Source: Rhodohalobacter sp. 614A (GTDB taxonomy: Bacteria; Bacteroidota; Rhodothermia; Balneolales; Balneolaceae). From it: a stretch of 64,000 nt of DNA. The position numbers and the translations under genes are program-made. The notes under the pieces were generated by a model. It did not search any database. It saw nothing but the letters and a program-made list of their open reading frames with translations, and had not been told where the DNA came from. Below are positions 37,901-45,067 of this stretch, piece by piece (position 1 is the first letter of the stretch; every line of letters begins with the position of its first letter). Location of the stretch: positions 156,173 through 220,172 of the forward strand of contig NZ_JAKEDS010000001.1 in assembly GCF_021462415.1 (NCBI RefSeq), in the 5' to 3' direction.

Positions 37901-39023
37901 CATAGGAAATCCTAACGCGATCCGAATCTTCAAGTTCTGCATTATCGGGCGGTCCAAACCCGGTAATTTCAAAATTGCCTGTACTCAAGGAGGAACCATC
38001 CACCTCTTCCGAAAATGTAATCTCAAATTCTGTTCGGCTGAGATATTCAAAATTTGTCACGGAAAATGAATTGGAAACGGTAAAATTCAATTCCGTATCA
38101 GTGGGAATAGTTCCGCCATAAATATTATCCACGTTGTTTATGGTGATGGTATAATCATCATCTGGAAGTGCATCCTCAAAAGTAAGGCGGACCGTAAAGT
38201 CATCTACCGGACTTGCAGAGGTTGGATTCCCGATTCCGCCATCAATTGAAAAGTCTGATGGTTGAATAGACGCGTTGTCTATTTGGTAATTGAATATAAC
38301 ATCGACTTCGGTAGCGCTGGCGATGGTGGCGTTTACAGCATCGAAGGGTTCAGAGTTTTCAATGATGATATCATCAAAGTAGAATAAATCGGTTCTTGTT
38401 GCCGTGTAATCCAACAAAAGACCAAAATAGTTTGATGCTGTAAACGTGTTATCTGTAGTACTCCCTGCAAAACTCGGGCTTGAGCCATAACCTGCCGACT
38501 CATACAAACTCCAAACTCCGGTTTCGTCTCGTGTAACTCTTACCTGGAATGCGCCTCCAGAGGAAAGGTCTGCTGAACCTGCTAAAATCTCTGTTGCACT
38601 GCCATTTGTAAACCGAAAAAGACGAAATGCATCATCCGATCCACTTGCACCTGTTCGTATAGCATATCCATTGACATCGCCAGACAAATCGTTCTTATCT
38701 GATATAAGAAAAATGTATCCCCGATTTGAATCGGATGGAGGAAAATCCTGATTTATAAAAAAATCCCAGCTTCCATAGGCAGTGCTGGATGCCGTCCTCA
38801 GTTGAGTAGAACCTGCATCAGGGGCATTCAATCTTAGAAGTGAATTCCCGGATTCATCAAATGAAGTAAAATCTCCAATATCCCCCGTCCACTCTGGATT
38901 TTGGTTGAGATCCCCGTCCTCAAAATCATCTGTTAGTACAACCTCTTGTGCATAAACTGATGAACTGAGCACAAAAAATACCAAGATGAATATTCCCCTT
39001 TTGCCCGCTGTCTCTCCAAACAA
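31938..39023 (-). CDS. Giant secreted lamin-tail-domain protein with type IX/gliding-type C-terminal domain
   Basis: 2361 residues. A signal peptide (IFILVFFVLSSSVYAQ) is followed by a lectin-like domain (about 25-220). Then Ig-like SbsA/CHU-type domains alternate with seven lamin tail domains, starting near residues 418, 768, 1027, 1279, 1533, 1793 and 2058. Each LTD has GD(I/V)VINE(F/I)MY, YVE(L/I)YN and a closing W…GTPG..N. The last 100 residues ('FTPNPFSPDDDGFEDN' and 'VRIYDRYGRLVRKLAEG') form a FlgD/CHU-type C-terminal domain typical of type IX secretion substrates. It probably acts on the cell surface as an adhesin or scaffold; no catalytic domain is visible. LTDs 3 and 4 with their Ig partners are very similar, so repeats expanded locally. 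The start is TTG at 39023 with GGAGAGA inside the frame, so the true start is uncertain. Confidence 0.85.
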   Translation of the reverse strand: MFGETAGKRGIFILVFFVLSSSVYAQEVVLTDDFEDGDLNQNPEWTGDIGDFTSFDESGNSLLRLNAPDAGSTQLRTASSTAYGSWDFFINQDFPPSDSNRGYIFLISDKNDLSGDVNGYAIRTGASGSDDAFRLFRFTNGSATEILAGSADLSSGGAFQVRVTRDETGVWSLYESAGYGSSPSFAGSTTDNTFTASNYFGLLLDYTATRTDLFYFDDIIIENSEPFDAVNATIASATEVDVIFNYQIDNASIQPSDFSIDGGIGNPTSASPVDDFTVRLTFEDALPDDDYTITINNVDNIYGGTIPTDTELNFTVSNSFSVTNFEYLSRTEFEITFSEEVDGSSLSTGNFEITGFGPPDNAELEDSDRVRISYDDPIDTGNQELIINDLLSNSGWEIEANTTLEFTLFDEYEEGDLVISEFYYRVPVSWRTSDFDRPQYVEIFNRADKLLNLRNFAINSENISIDEDLPISSGEYLVITRGVPVFEDQFGTRNFVEADEFPELVLTTSDDIIFETAEGEDIESLTYDANDWGGNEVSLERFSFDVNANIQDNWAESEDILTGSPGLSNTVSEPTNPPEAVEAAFPAPQTFRITFSRTLSDEAVDDLNNFGLNNSAVITTAAFTSDPRTIEFDLSDALEDQFEYTFTYQNVEDIFGNEVSGAEEFNFTFTNPFRILAAEMESDTDLLIQFTLPLQVSTVQLSDFELSDGTDPVDFDFTNSETVRLTFDDSFSTSSFEIIVNNLESLTNSWQIEDNSTFEFFRFDEYQDGDIVINEFMYNPPTGYPQYVELYNRSDRFLTLKDFELLRAEGSTSIGGVITEFDQPIEPGEYLVITEDLELLEDVFGTGPWFGMEDFPGFTQTVTDQVRLLDPDGNLVERIEYDPSIWGGSDIALERKSLDAPANDQNNWGESLAELLGTPGEDNTVSPDDGPVFVSATFINAEMVLVTFTGSLDTDAISTGNFDINRGRSITGVNFINSTQAELSLDDEMSSGQTYTITVTDIPDIFGNELDESQATFTYYFVEIAEPGDIVINEFMYDEPDGYTEYVELYNTSNKTFSLEGWQQANDTGTRRILTEENVYFPPGSYMVILPNEELLGIFPDMNFVNAGSSLPALKNSGDEIVITNAGGITLDSLRYSSEWGGSEVSLERIDTDAISSDINNWGESLSVLKGTPGEENTVNIDTDGPELLGANFINAESIQVQFSGALDRTRISRNNFEINRGISVRQVTFINSTEAVLFLNQSMNSGQTYTITVNNIRDIFGNELNQAEASFTYYQVQTAEPGDVVINEIMYAEPENYTEYIELYNASDKAINLAGWQQANDTATRRTLTEDRVILPPDSYIAILPNFNLLNIFPDIPYLNAGTGLSTLKNGGDNIVVANAEGVIIDSLRFSPVWGGDGIALERRRPNRSSLYMENWADSPADLFGTPGMPNEVDSNFTFIATEVRSLSPTQIRVVFNAMVRDSDIKPANFSVGGINPSSISEETNLSLILKFSSALESGQQTLVIDGVRSAAGFSIGNNAEFSFTVFDAFSDGDIVINEFMYRPPSGYVRYVELWNTSSKLLNLRDWRLQRRDVSSDSERIISTEDLALEPGDFIVLSEDSEALAEIFGERNFFELSSFPALTATVSDQIRLFTNEDILADSLQYEPSEWGGEGVALERLSADVAATFSENWAESSNELLGTPGLPNQVEPDSNPPAIVRAAQFQDQGFVLTFDERLNSDQATNSSNYSMTPTLPINMIALDGNEVILFAGSDLVNDQEYEITVSGISDIFGNEMESTTVSVLYLEFGDVQAGDIVINEIMYEPSDGSGAEFIEIYNRTEENFDLTNWTLSDATNDTEIPTGVLIRENDYLVFTDSQEFATESDQFIYVPDFQSLNNSGDAVVLRNGSGTAIDSLFFHADWGIDSPGISLERKDPAGLSTDPGNWASNTSERGSTPGQQNSSFEIDESAPEIIFANFIHPDSVEIWFNEYVDLTPDENTKTDQPAKTHSGQSGVSSTISFMLNGSLADVIYYDQMAGNRIILDGSIVSQGEEITVSVENIGDYKGNMSSRLEQPIAQPISEGDIIFNEIMFDPITDDRDGLPDQSQYIEIHNRRSYAISLEGFFLHDEPNEDGEISTIEPIRSDRQWLPASGYALIYPEPDDIPFPKSRTAEFFDLTDHMQRFAIQTDRTTLSLTNTGRQIYLADSTLKTIDMVDYSPDWHNPNLVDTKGIALERINPNFDTNDGANWGSNATPLGGSPGSENSIYQGSGQSISGNGISFTPNPFSPDDDGFEDNLLITYSFDEPDYLIKVRIYDRYGRLVRKLAEGKQAGFEGSLVWDGKTEDGLRNRIGIYIVLMEAYNSTNGKNRSFKETVVIARKF

Positions 39024-39208
39024 ACCAATTTTGTTTTGTTTCGACTATAGTTTATAAAGTAAAAGCGACTCTTTTGATTTCCGGAAGTCATAGAAATCAT
39101 ATATTTGATATTCTATTTTCGACCGGAATAGCTCTTGAACTCAAAAAAATTATTTAGCCAACACTGTTATCAGAAAGTAAAAATGAAGAAATGACCAGCG
39201 TATTTTAG

Positions 39209-39242
39209 AAAAACAGGAGTTGTGATTATCCACCACAACTCC
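39209..39242 (-). terminator. Hairpin with minus-strand T-run in the 39 kb divergent gap
   Basis: GGAGTTGTG (39216-39224) pairs perfectly with CACAACTCC (39234-39242) around a 9-base loop. On the minus strand the stem is followed by TGTTTTTCT. It lies only 12 bases left of a second hairpin with the opposite polarity, so the pair looks like back-to-back terminators between two divergent genes. Confidence 0.45.
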
Positions 39243-39254
39243 CTGAAGGACTTT

Positions 39255-39290
39255 GAGAAGTGTGCTCAATCACTTCTCAATTTTTCTCTT
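39255..39290 (+). terminator. Hairpin with plus-strand T-run in the 39 kb divergent gap
   Basis: GAGAAGTG (39255-39262) pairs perfectly with CACTTCTC (39271-39278), followed by AATTTTTCTCTTT on the plus strand. No plus-strand gene ends upstream within 7 kb, so it would end an unannotated short transcript starting in 39024-39215. The rest of the 372-base gap (39024-39395) is AT-rich and I see no gene in it. Confidence 0.5.
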
Positions 39291-39395
39291 TGTGTTCGTG
39301 TTCTCAGTAGTATGAACCATAAATGCGAAATTCCTTACAAAATTTTCTCAAAAAATTTATTTTTCCTCTGAAATTTAATCTCAATCCCCAAAATT

Positions 39396-39776
39396 TTGCA
39401 AAAAAAGCCAATTCCGTTTCACCTCGAAGTCAACCAGGGCCTTGCCGAGGCTAAAGGATTGATTCACATCAGAAAAAATAGCCTTGTTTTAGAATTTGAA
39501 GTCAAAGATGTTTTTGGGGGATTCCTCAAGTCTGACTTGAATGAAATAGAAATCCCATATGATGAAATTGAATCACTCATCTACAAAAAAGGGTTCTGGG
39601 GTGCTAAAATCCACATCGAAGGAAACTCCATGCGAACATTTGAAGATGTACCTGGTTCTGAACAAGGACGCTGTACTTTAAAAATTAAAAGAAAAGATCG
39701 CGATCAGGCTCAGCAGTCTATCAGTTCAGCAAGAGTGGCTCTTTCAGAACACAAACTGAATAAACTCGGAGATTAA
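39396..39776 (+). CDS. Conserved-looking small protein, function unknown
   Basis: A 126-residue cytoplasmic protein without signal peptide or membrane segment. The core ('GLIHIRKNSLVLEFEVKDVFGGFLKSDLNEIEIPYDEIESLIYKKGFWGAKIHIEG' in pieces) reads as alternating strands of a PH-like or small beta-sandwich fold, followed by a lysine/arginine-rich strand (TLKIKRKDR) and a C-terminal helix. The pattern of a short hydrophobic strand, 'I.YDEI.SL.YK.G.WG' and 'I.I.GN' resembles bacterial PH-like domains, but no family can be named with confidence. It is convergent with asd, with a terminator between them. Confidence 0.65.
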   Translation: MQKKPIPFHLEVNQGLAEAKGLIHIRKNSLVLEFEVKDVFGGFLKSDLNEIEIPYDEIESLIYKKGFWGAKIHIEGNSMRTFEDVPGSEQGRCTLKIKRKDRDQAQQSISSARVALSEHKLNKLGD

Positions 39777-39811
39777 GGAGAGTTTCGGGGAAAAATCTAA
39801 GTAACGCTATC

Positions 39812-39869
39812 AAAAAAAATCGGATGAGTGATCAAGCTATTTTACCTTCGGCTTGTCTACCCATCCGAT
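39812..39869 (-). terminator. Rho-independent terminator of asd
   Basis: ATCGGATG (39819-39826) pairs with the last bases CATCCGAT (39862-39869), with further imperfect pairing inward (…ATCAAGC with GCTTGTC…). On the minus strand the stem ends in a run of eight T, directly downstream of asd. Being between convergent genes it may also act on the plus-strand transcript. Confidence 0.7.
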
Positions 39870-39884
39870 GAATATCAAATCAAT

Positions 39885-40940
39885 TTATTTGATGTAGTTT
39901 TTCTTCACCAAAAGTTCTGCGTTCAGAATGGCACCTCCGGCAGCTCCGCGAATGGTGTTATGTGCCATTGCGATGTATGAGATGCTCAGTACATTTGAAT
40001 TTCGAACCCTGCCAATCGCCGTTTGCATGCCTTTCTGGCTGTCTGCATGAAGACGTGGCTGTGGGTAAAAATCATCATCAAAAACATTCAGAGGAAAGTT
40101 GGGAGCCGATGGCAGTTTTAAATCTCCAATCGGGCTTTTCCACTCTTTCAGTGCTTTCTTCACTTCTTCTGCATCAGCCTCTTTTTCGAGTTGTACAGCT
40201 ATAGATAACATGTGTCCGTTCAATACCGGAACCCTGGTTGCGGTTGCCTGAATGGGAAAATCCGCATGCTGAAGAACTCCGTCATTCAACCGGCCTAAAA
40301 GTTTGAGGGGTTCTGCTGCAATTTTGGGTTCTTCACCACCAATAAACGGAACCACGTTTCCGAGAATATCCAAACTGGGCACACCCGGATAACCGGCACC
40401 GGAAATAGCCTGCATAGAAGTAAGAATAACACTCTTGATTCCAAAATTGTCGTACAAAGGTTTTAAACTCATCACCAGCGGCACAGCTACACAATTGGGA
40501 TTGGTTACAATCCATCCGCTTCCATCTTCAGTAAATGTTTGCTTGTCGATCATACTGATGTGATCGGGATTTACTTCGGGAACAAGAAGCGGAACAGTGG
40601 GATCGGTACGATAATTTTTTGCATTACTGATAACGGGTATTCCGGCTTTTGCAAAATCTGCTTCCACCTCTGTAGCCACGGATGAATCCAAACCAGAGAA
40701 CACAAAATCTACGTCACCAAATTCTGAGGCTGTACAATTTCGAACTTCAATGCCTGAAACATCTTCCGGCATGGGAATACTCTCAATCCAGTTGGCAGCC
40801 TGCTTATAGGATTTTCCTGCAGAGCGTTCAGAAGCTCCAAGAGCCTCGATTTTGAACCATTCGTGATTTTGAAGAAGTCGAATGAATTTCTGGCCAACCG
40901 CCCCGGTCGCGCCCAAAATTCCTACTTTAAATTGAGCCAT
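39885..40940 (-). CDS. asd: Aspartate-semialdehyde dehydrogenase, archaeal/fungal type
   Basis: A 351-residue enzyme. The NADP-binding start is 'VGILGATGAVGQKFIRLL', the catalytic cysteine lies in 'WIVTNPNCVAVPLVMSLKPL' (about 145-165), and 'MQAISGAGYPGVPSLDILGNVVPFI' and 'TRVPVLNGHMLSIAV' complete the active site. The 'SGAGYPG' loop and length are typical of the archaeal/fungal branch rather than the E. coli branch. It reduces aspartyl phosphate to aspartate semialdehyde for lysine, threonine, methionine and cell-wall synthesis. It is a single gene followed by a strong terminator. Confidence 0.95.
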   Translation of the reverse strand: MAQFKVGILGATGAVGQKFIRLLQNHEWFKIEALGASERSAGKSYKQAANWIESIPMPEDVSGIEVRNCTASEFGDVDFVFSGLDSSVATEVEADFAKAGIPVISNAKNYRTDPTVPLLVPEVNPDHISMIDKQTFTEDGSGWIVTNPNCVAVPLVMSLKPLYDNFGIKSVILTSMQAISGAGYPGVPSLDILGNVVPFIGGEEPKIAAEPLKLLGRLNDGVLQHADFPIQATATRVPVLNGHMLSIAVQLEKEADAEEVKKALKEWKSPIGDLKLPSAPNFPLNVFDDDFYPQPRLHADSQKGMQTAIGRVRNSNVLSISYIAMAHNTIRGAAGGAILNAELLVKKNYIK

Positions 40941-41141
40941 TTTTGATTTTATAATTACTATTTAGCCTGAAATCAGGCTTTGGTTATCGAGCTATTTTTT
41001 CAAAAGACAGTAAAAATAGTAAATGATTTGGACAAACGATTCATCAAAGGAAAGAAAATTGCTATCTTTTGCAACTTAGGAAGCGGAGCTTTTTTAAGCT
41101 TCTGTTGATGTTAATCATAACAAACCAATATTTACCAACGC

Positions 41142-42611
41142 ATGTCAGTTACCCATTTAGACAACCTCGATAAAATCGTGTCTCTCTCCAAAGCCAGAGG
41201 ATTTATTTTTCAGTCATCCGATATCTACGGCGGACTCGGGGCTGTGTATGATTACGGACCTTTAGGTGCTGAGTTGAAGAACAATATCAAGAGCGAATGG
41301 TGGAAAGCCATGACGCAATTCCATGATAATATTGTAGGAATTGACGCGGCCATTTTTATGCACCCACGAACATGGGAAGCCAGCGGACATGTGGAAGGGT
41401 TTAATGACCCGATGATTGATGACAAACAGTCCAAAAAACGATATCGGGCGGACATGTTGATTGAACAGCATATCCTCAAACTCAGAGAAAAAGGGAATAA
41501 AGAGAAAGCTGATGAAATCCAGCAGTTGCTGGATACTACCGGTACAAGAAAAGGATTGTGCGAGGATTTGTATGATATCATTAAGGCAGAGGAAATTCGC
41601 TCGCCAGATTCCGGTGCGTTCGACTGGACCGAGGTTCGCCAGTTCAACCTGATGTTCAAGACACATTATGGCGCAACTTCCAGCGGAGATGATGATATTA
41701 TTTATTTACGTCCGGAAACCGCGCAAGGAATTTTTGTGAATTATAAAAATGTGCTGGACACCGCGCGTGTTCAGGTTCCGTTTGGAATTGCGCAAATCGG
41801 GAAAGCTTTCAGAAATGAAGTTGTGGCCCGGCAATTTGTATTCCGCATGAGAGAATTCGAGCAGATGGAAATGCAATATTTTGTGGAACCGGGAACCGAT
41901 GAAGGCGAGTATGAAAAATGGTTGGAAACCCGTCTTAACTGGCACAAGAAAATGGGCATTCGCGAAAATCATCTACGCGTTTCTCCACATCCAAAAGATA
42001 AACTTGCCCACTACGCGCGTGCTGCGGCTGACATTCAATACAAATATCCAATCGGATGGCAGGAAGTGGAGGGAATCCATAACCGAACGGATTTTGATTT
42101 GTCGCGCCACCAGGAATATTCCGGCAAAAAAATGGAATATTACGATCAGCAGAAACAGGAACGCTACATTCCTTATGTGATTGAAACCTCCGTTGGACTG
42201 GACCGAACAACGCTCATGATTCTCTGTGATGCGTATCGTGAGGAAGAAGTGGACGGGGATTCACGAACGGTTCTGAAAATCAACCCAAAACTGGCGCCGA
42301 CCAAAGTCGGAATTTTTCCTCTTATCAAAAAAGCGCCTCTTCAGGAACTTGCTAAAAAGCTAGAAATCGATCTGCGCGAAGAGTTTACAGTTCTGTATGA
42401 TGAATCCGGGTCTATCGGGAAACGATATCGAAGACAAGACGAAGCCGGAACTCCATTTTGCGTAACTGTGGATTTTGACGGCGTTGAATCCGAAGGCGAA
42501 GACACTGTTACCATTCGCTATCGGGATGATATGACCCAGGACCGAATTCCTGCGGCGAGAGTTGCTGAAGTTATTCGTGACAAAATGAAGGATTGGTCGC
42601 CGGAAGATTAG
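41142..42611 (+). CDS. glyQS: Glycyl-tRNA synthetase, single-chain type
   Basis: A 489-residue class II synthetase of the homodimeric archaeal/eukaryotic type. It shows 'LSKARGFIFQSSDIYGGLGAVYDYGPLGAELKNNI' in pieces at the N-terminus, motif 2 around 'FGIAQIGKAFRNEVVARQFVFRMREFEQMEMQYF', 'GWQEVEGIHNRTDFDL', motif 3 'IPYVIETSVGLDRTTLMIL' and a C-terminal anticodon-binding domain ('LAPTKVGIFPLI', 'GKRYRRQDEAGTPFCVTVDFDG'). It charges tRNA-Gly. Upstream, TATCTTTTG at 41065-41073 resembles the TAnnTTTG promoter element of this phylum, and a small GAGCTT/AAGCTT hairpin follows in the leader. The gene is convergent with the porin gene. Confidence 0.95.
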   Translation: MSVTHLDNLDKIVSLSKARGFIFQSSDIYGGLGAVYDYGPLGAELKNNIKSEWWKAMTQFHDNIVGIDAAIFMHPRTWEASGHVEGFNDPMIDDKQSKKRYRADMLIEQHILKLREKGNKEKADEIQQLLDTTGTRKGLCEDLYDIIKAEEIRSPDSGAFDWTEVRQFNLMFKTHYGATSSGDDDIIYLRPETAQGIFVNYKNVLDTARVQVPFGIAQIGKAFRNEVVARQFVFRMREFEQMEMQYFVEPGTDEGEYEKWLETRLNWHKKMGIRENHLRVSPHPKDKLAHYARAAADIQYKYPIGWQEVEGIHNRTDFDLSRHQEYSGKKMEYYDQQKQERYIPYVIETSVGLDRTTLMILCDAYREEEVDGDSRTVLKINPKLAPTKVGIFPLIKKAPLQELAKKLEIDLREEFTVLYDESGSIGKRYRRQDEAGTPFCVTVDFDGVESEGEDTVTIRYRDDMTQDRIPAARVAEVIRDKMKDWSPED

Positions 42612-42619
42612 AACCTAAC

Positions 42620-42669
42620 CGGATGAGTCACCATCGTCATAACAAGTTACCCGGGTCGTGACTCATCCG
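42620..42669. terminator. Bidirectional terminator hairpin between glyQS and the porin gene
   Basis: CGGATGAGTCAC (42620-42631) pairs perfectly with GTGACTCATCCG (42658-42669). It lies between two convergent stop codons. T-runs on either side are weak. The stem repeats the wording GGATGAGT/ATCCGAT also found in the asd terminator at 39819-39869. Confidence 0.55.
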
Positions 42670-42680
42670 ATAAAACAGGT

Positions 42681-43685
42681 TTACAGCGCCACCTGCATTT
42701 GAACCGTTAGCATATTGCCGAGATCAGCATTTAGTTTGTCATCCCGAAATTCATAATTGAGTGACAATCGGGTATTACCTACAAAATAATAGTTCGCGCC
42801 AATCAAGACTCCGGTATACTCATTTTCATCCATTGAAGTCTCCGGATCGAATGATTCAAATCGGGCGATAGCCTGTATTTTTTCTGTGAATTTGTAAGCT
42901 CCAAGCAGATACCAGCCATTCATTTCGCGCGAGCCGCTATCCGCAAGGTCATCTTCCCGAACAATATATTCAGCTCGGAAATAAACCGGATCACCCGTAT
43001 AACTTATATCCGCGCCTAAACGCGTCCTTGATTCATGATGATCTGAATTCATGTCTGGTTGATACTGTCCAAAATGAGCCGATACTCCAAATTCAAGATG
43101 TTCAACAGGAGTGATTCCAATCCGGCCAAGCACATCTTTGGGATCAAATTCTTCGGTTTGATTGGCTCCCTTTCCATTCACCAATGCAATTTTGTAATTC
43201 AGAAATGAATTTTTCCCGCCAACCTGTACTCCAATATCCCGAAACATAGCGTACGGATTTAATCGCAGAATAGCTGTTGTTCGTTCAATGGCCGGGTTGA
43301 AGATAATCACCTCGGGACTTTCAATACCGAATGGCGCCAAAAATTGCCCCGTTCGAAGCTGGAATAAAGGATGAATATCAAAATCAATAAAGGCATTAAC
43401 CAATCGCGGAGTTCTGTCTGGTGGCTCAACATATCCTCCAATAACATTCACGCGAATGTTATCCGTTACGGAACCGGTGACTCCCAACCTTGCACGATGA
43501 ATAGAAAAACGTTCGGCAGCACCGGGAGTTTCATCCATAATGAATTGCTGCTGAAGGAATCCCCCAAATTTTAATGAGGAGAATGTTATGGTTTGAGCAG
43601 TTGCAATTTGAGAATAACTTGTCACGAACAAGACCATCATTAATACAAATAAAGCAACAAAATATTGAGTTTTTTTAGCTTCCAT
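42681..43685 (-). CDS. Phosphate-selective porin O/P-like outer-membrane protein
   Basis: A 334-residue protein with a signal peptide (ALFVLMMVLFVTSYSQIATAQ). The mature part begins 'TFSSLKFGGFLQQQF' and 'SIHRARLGVTGSVTDNIRVNVIGGYV'. It continues with beta-barrel strands such as 'AFIDFDIHPLFQLRTGQFLAPFGIES', 'GVQVGGKNSFLNYKIALVNGKG' and 'LGADISYTGDPVYFRAEYI', and ends 'TRLSLNYEFRD…MLTVQMQVAL'. This layout matches the OprO/OprP-type porin family. The substrate cannot be inferred and phosphate is only the family name. It stands alone, divergent from the Fe-S/copper-type operon across a 307-base gap. Confidence 0.85.
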   Translation of the reverse strand: MEAKKTQYFVALFVLMMVLFVTSYSQIATAQTITFSSLKFGGFLQQQFIMDETPGAAERFSIHRARLGVTGSVTDNIRVNVIGGYVEPPDRTPRLVNAFIDFDIHPLFQLRTGQFLAPFGIESPEVIIFNPAIERTTAILRLNPYAMFRDIGVQVGGKNSFLNYKIALVNGKGANQTEEFDPKDVLGRIGITPVEHLEFGVSAHFGQYQPDMNSDHHESRTRLGADISYTGDPVYFRAEYIVREDDLADSGSREMNGWYLLGAYKFTEKIQAIARFESFDPETSMDENEYTGVLIGANYYFVGNTRLSLNYEFRDDKLNADLGNMLTVQMQVAL

Positions 43686-43797
43686 TGGTGAGATTATTTA
43701 CAGTTTTATGGTAAAATCGAGCCCTGAATACCCCCTTAAAACATTGCCAATCAAAAACTTACGAACCTTTTCATCTTTCTAAAAAATCAGAAGTCAT

Positions 43798-43809
43798 TTT
43801 TGATCAAAA
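43798..43809. promoter_or_regulatory. Palindrome TTTTGATCAAAA upstream of the 44-47 kb operon
   Basis: A perfect 12-base palindrome in the 307-base divergent gap 43686-43992. It is about 185 bases upstream of the first gene of the Fe-S/copper-type operon and 110 bases upstream of the porin start. The inner half-sites TTGAT/ATCAA are those of FNR-type sites but without their 4-base spacer, so an FNR site is unlikely. It may be fortuitous. Confidence 0.25.
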
Positions 43810-43873
43810 CAGGACAGAGAGAAAAACCGAAATTAAAAAATCAGAAGCAAGAAATTTTTTTGACGTCACCCAC

Positions 43874-43907
43874 TTGTTATTTTGAACATTTGATTTTATA
43901 CTCTTTG
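43874..43907 (+). promoter_or_regulatory. Bacteroidota-type promoter for the 44-47 kb operon
   Basis: TTG at 43874-43876 and TATACTCTTTG ending at 43907 fit the -33 TTG / -7 TAnnTTTG pattern with about 20 bases between. It lies about 85 bases upstream of the first start codon at 43993. The match is by eye, and the -7 element has one extra base. Confidence 0.35.
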
Positions 43908-43992
43908 AGCGAAAAAAATTGACGATCCATTTCTGAGCTTTTCGGGATCAGCAAAACCACTCTACCATTAACTTTAGAAACCGCACTGAAAA

Positions 43993-44598
43993 ATGGCACA
44001 ACATAGAATGACCAGCGATTCTACGGCTCCGTCATTGCTGATATCGCAACCCTGGTACGTTAACATGATGGAAAGGCTGAACACAGTTTGGCACGAACGT
44101 TCTCTCCAAATATTTATGGCGATTGTACTTGCACATTGGGCCGAACATCTTGTTCAGGCATACCAGATTTATGTTATGGGATGGCCCATACCCGAATCAC
44201 TTGGAGTTGTGGGTTATTATTTCCCCTGGATGTTTAAATCCGAAATTCTCCACTATGGTTACGCACTTGTTATGCTGATTGGCATCTGGATTTTGCGTAC
44301 AGGCTTTACCGGAAGTTCATACACCTGGTGGATGATTTCTTTCTGGATCCAATTCTGGCATCATATCGAACATCTTCTTCTTCAGGTTCAGGCGGTGATT
44401 GGATATAACCTTGGCGGCTCACCCGTACCTATGAGTCTTGTTCAATTTATTATACCGAGGGTTGAGCTGCATCTGATTTATAATACCCTCGTGTTTATTC
44501 CCATGATAATCGGGATGTATCTGCATATGTTTCCGCCAGCGGGTGAAGAATCAGACATCAAATGTACCTGTGTAGTCCATCGAAAATCATCCAAATAA
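43993..44598 (+). CDS. Four-helix membrane protein with two intramembrane HxxEH motifs
   Basis: 201 residues with about four membrane segments (about 38-62, 85-105, 110-138, 155-180). Two helices carry the same motif: H48-W-A-E51-H52-L and H123/H124-I-E126-H127-L, each followed by a Gln, which suggests an internal duplication and a buried metal site. Further histidines are H87, H160 and H178, and the C-terminal tail has C191-T-C193. I do not recognise a named family. It is the first gene of a four-gene operon with 22-26 base gaps: this protein, a FixH/YtkA-like lipoprotein, an Fe-S membrane protein and an N-terminal-histidine protein. The context suggests binding or transfer of a metal such as copper, or of electrons. 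Confidence 0.8.
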   Translation: MAQHRMTSDSTAPSLLISQPWYVNMMERLNTVWHERSLQIFMAIVLAHWAEHLVQAYQIYVMGWPIPESLGVVGYYFPWMFKSEILHYGYALVMLIGIWILRTGFTGSSYTWWMISFWIQFWHHIEHLLLQVQAVIGYNLGGSPVPMSLVQFIIPRVELHLIYNTLVFIPMIIGMYLHMFPPAGEESDIKCTCVVHRKSSK

Positions 44599-44622
44599 GC
44601 CAAACAAAACATTTCCTTTCAT

Positions 44623-45045
44623 ATGATTCGACTCAATAGGATTCTAATGAGAGTTTGTTTTCCGGGTATGGTTATGTGGATGATTTTGTCACTGCAACTA
44701 ATACTTATGGGATGTCAATCTTCTGATGAAACCCATTCCGATATTTCTCTGGAGTGGGAAATTCAGCCTGAGCAGCCAACAGTTGGAACGGCTACTATCA
44801 GCATCACTTTATGGGATAGCACAGACCAACGAATCAGCGGAGCCGATGTTTCACTTGAAGGAAATATGTCTCACCCCGGAATGCAGCCGGTTTTTGTAAC
44901 TGCCGAAGAAACGGACGCCGGTTCATATTCCGCAGATATTGAGTTCACAATGGGAGGCGACTGGTTTTTTCTGATCAAGTCGACTCTCCCCGATAGCCGG
45001 ATTGTGGAGCGGCAAATCAATATAAACGGAGTTCGGTCACAATAA
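44623..45045 (+). CDS. FixH/YtkA-like lipoprotein
   Basis: A 140-residue lipoprotein with a long signal region and the lipobox LILMGC. The mature domain ('SLEWEIQPEQPTVGTATISITLWDSTDQRISGADVSLEGNMSHPGMQPVFVTAEETDAGSYSADIEFTMGGDWFFLIKS' in pieces) matches the YtkA/FixH fold, including the SHPGM…P motif where such proteins carry a His/Met pair able to bind Cu(I). FixH proteins assist cbb3 oxidase copper assembly. It lies between the HxxEH membrane protein and the Fe-S membrane protein in one operon. Confidence 0.8.
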   Translation: MIRLNRILMRVCFPGMVMWMILSLQLILMGCQSSDETHSDISLEWEIQPEQPTVGTATISITLWDSTDQRISGADVSLEGNMSHPGMQPVFVTAEETDAGSYSADIEFTMGGDWFFLIKSTLPDSRIVERQININGVRSQ

Positions 45046-45067
45046 TTCGCGATGTGAAAGCAATATC

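Noticed and set aside
43798..43809. TTTTGATCAAAA as an FNR/CRP site
   Set aside because: FNR sites have a 4-base spacer between TTGAT and ATCAA. Here the half-sites overlap, so I do not call it FNR.
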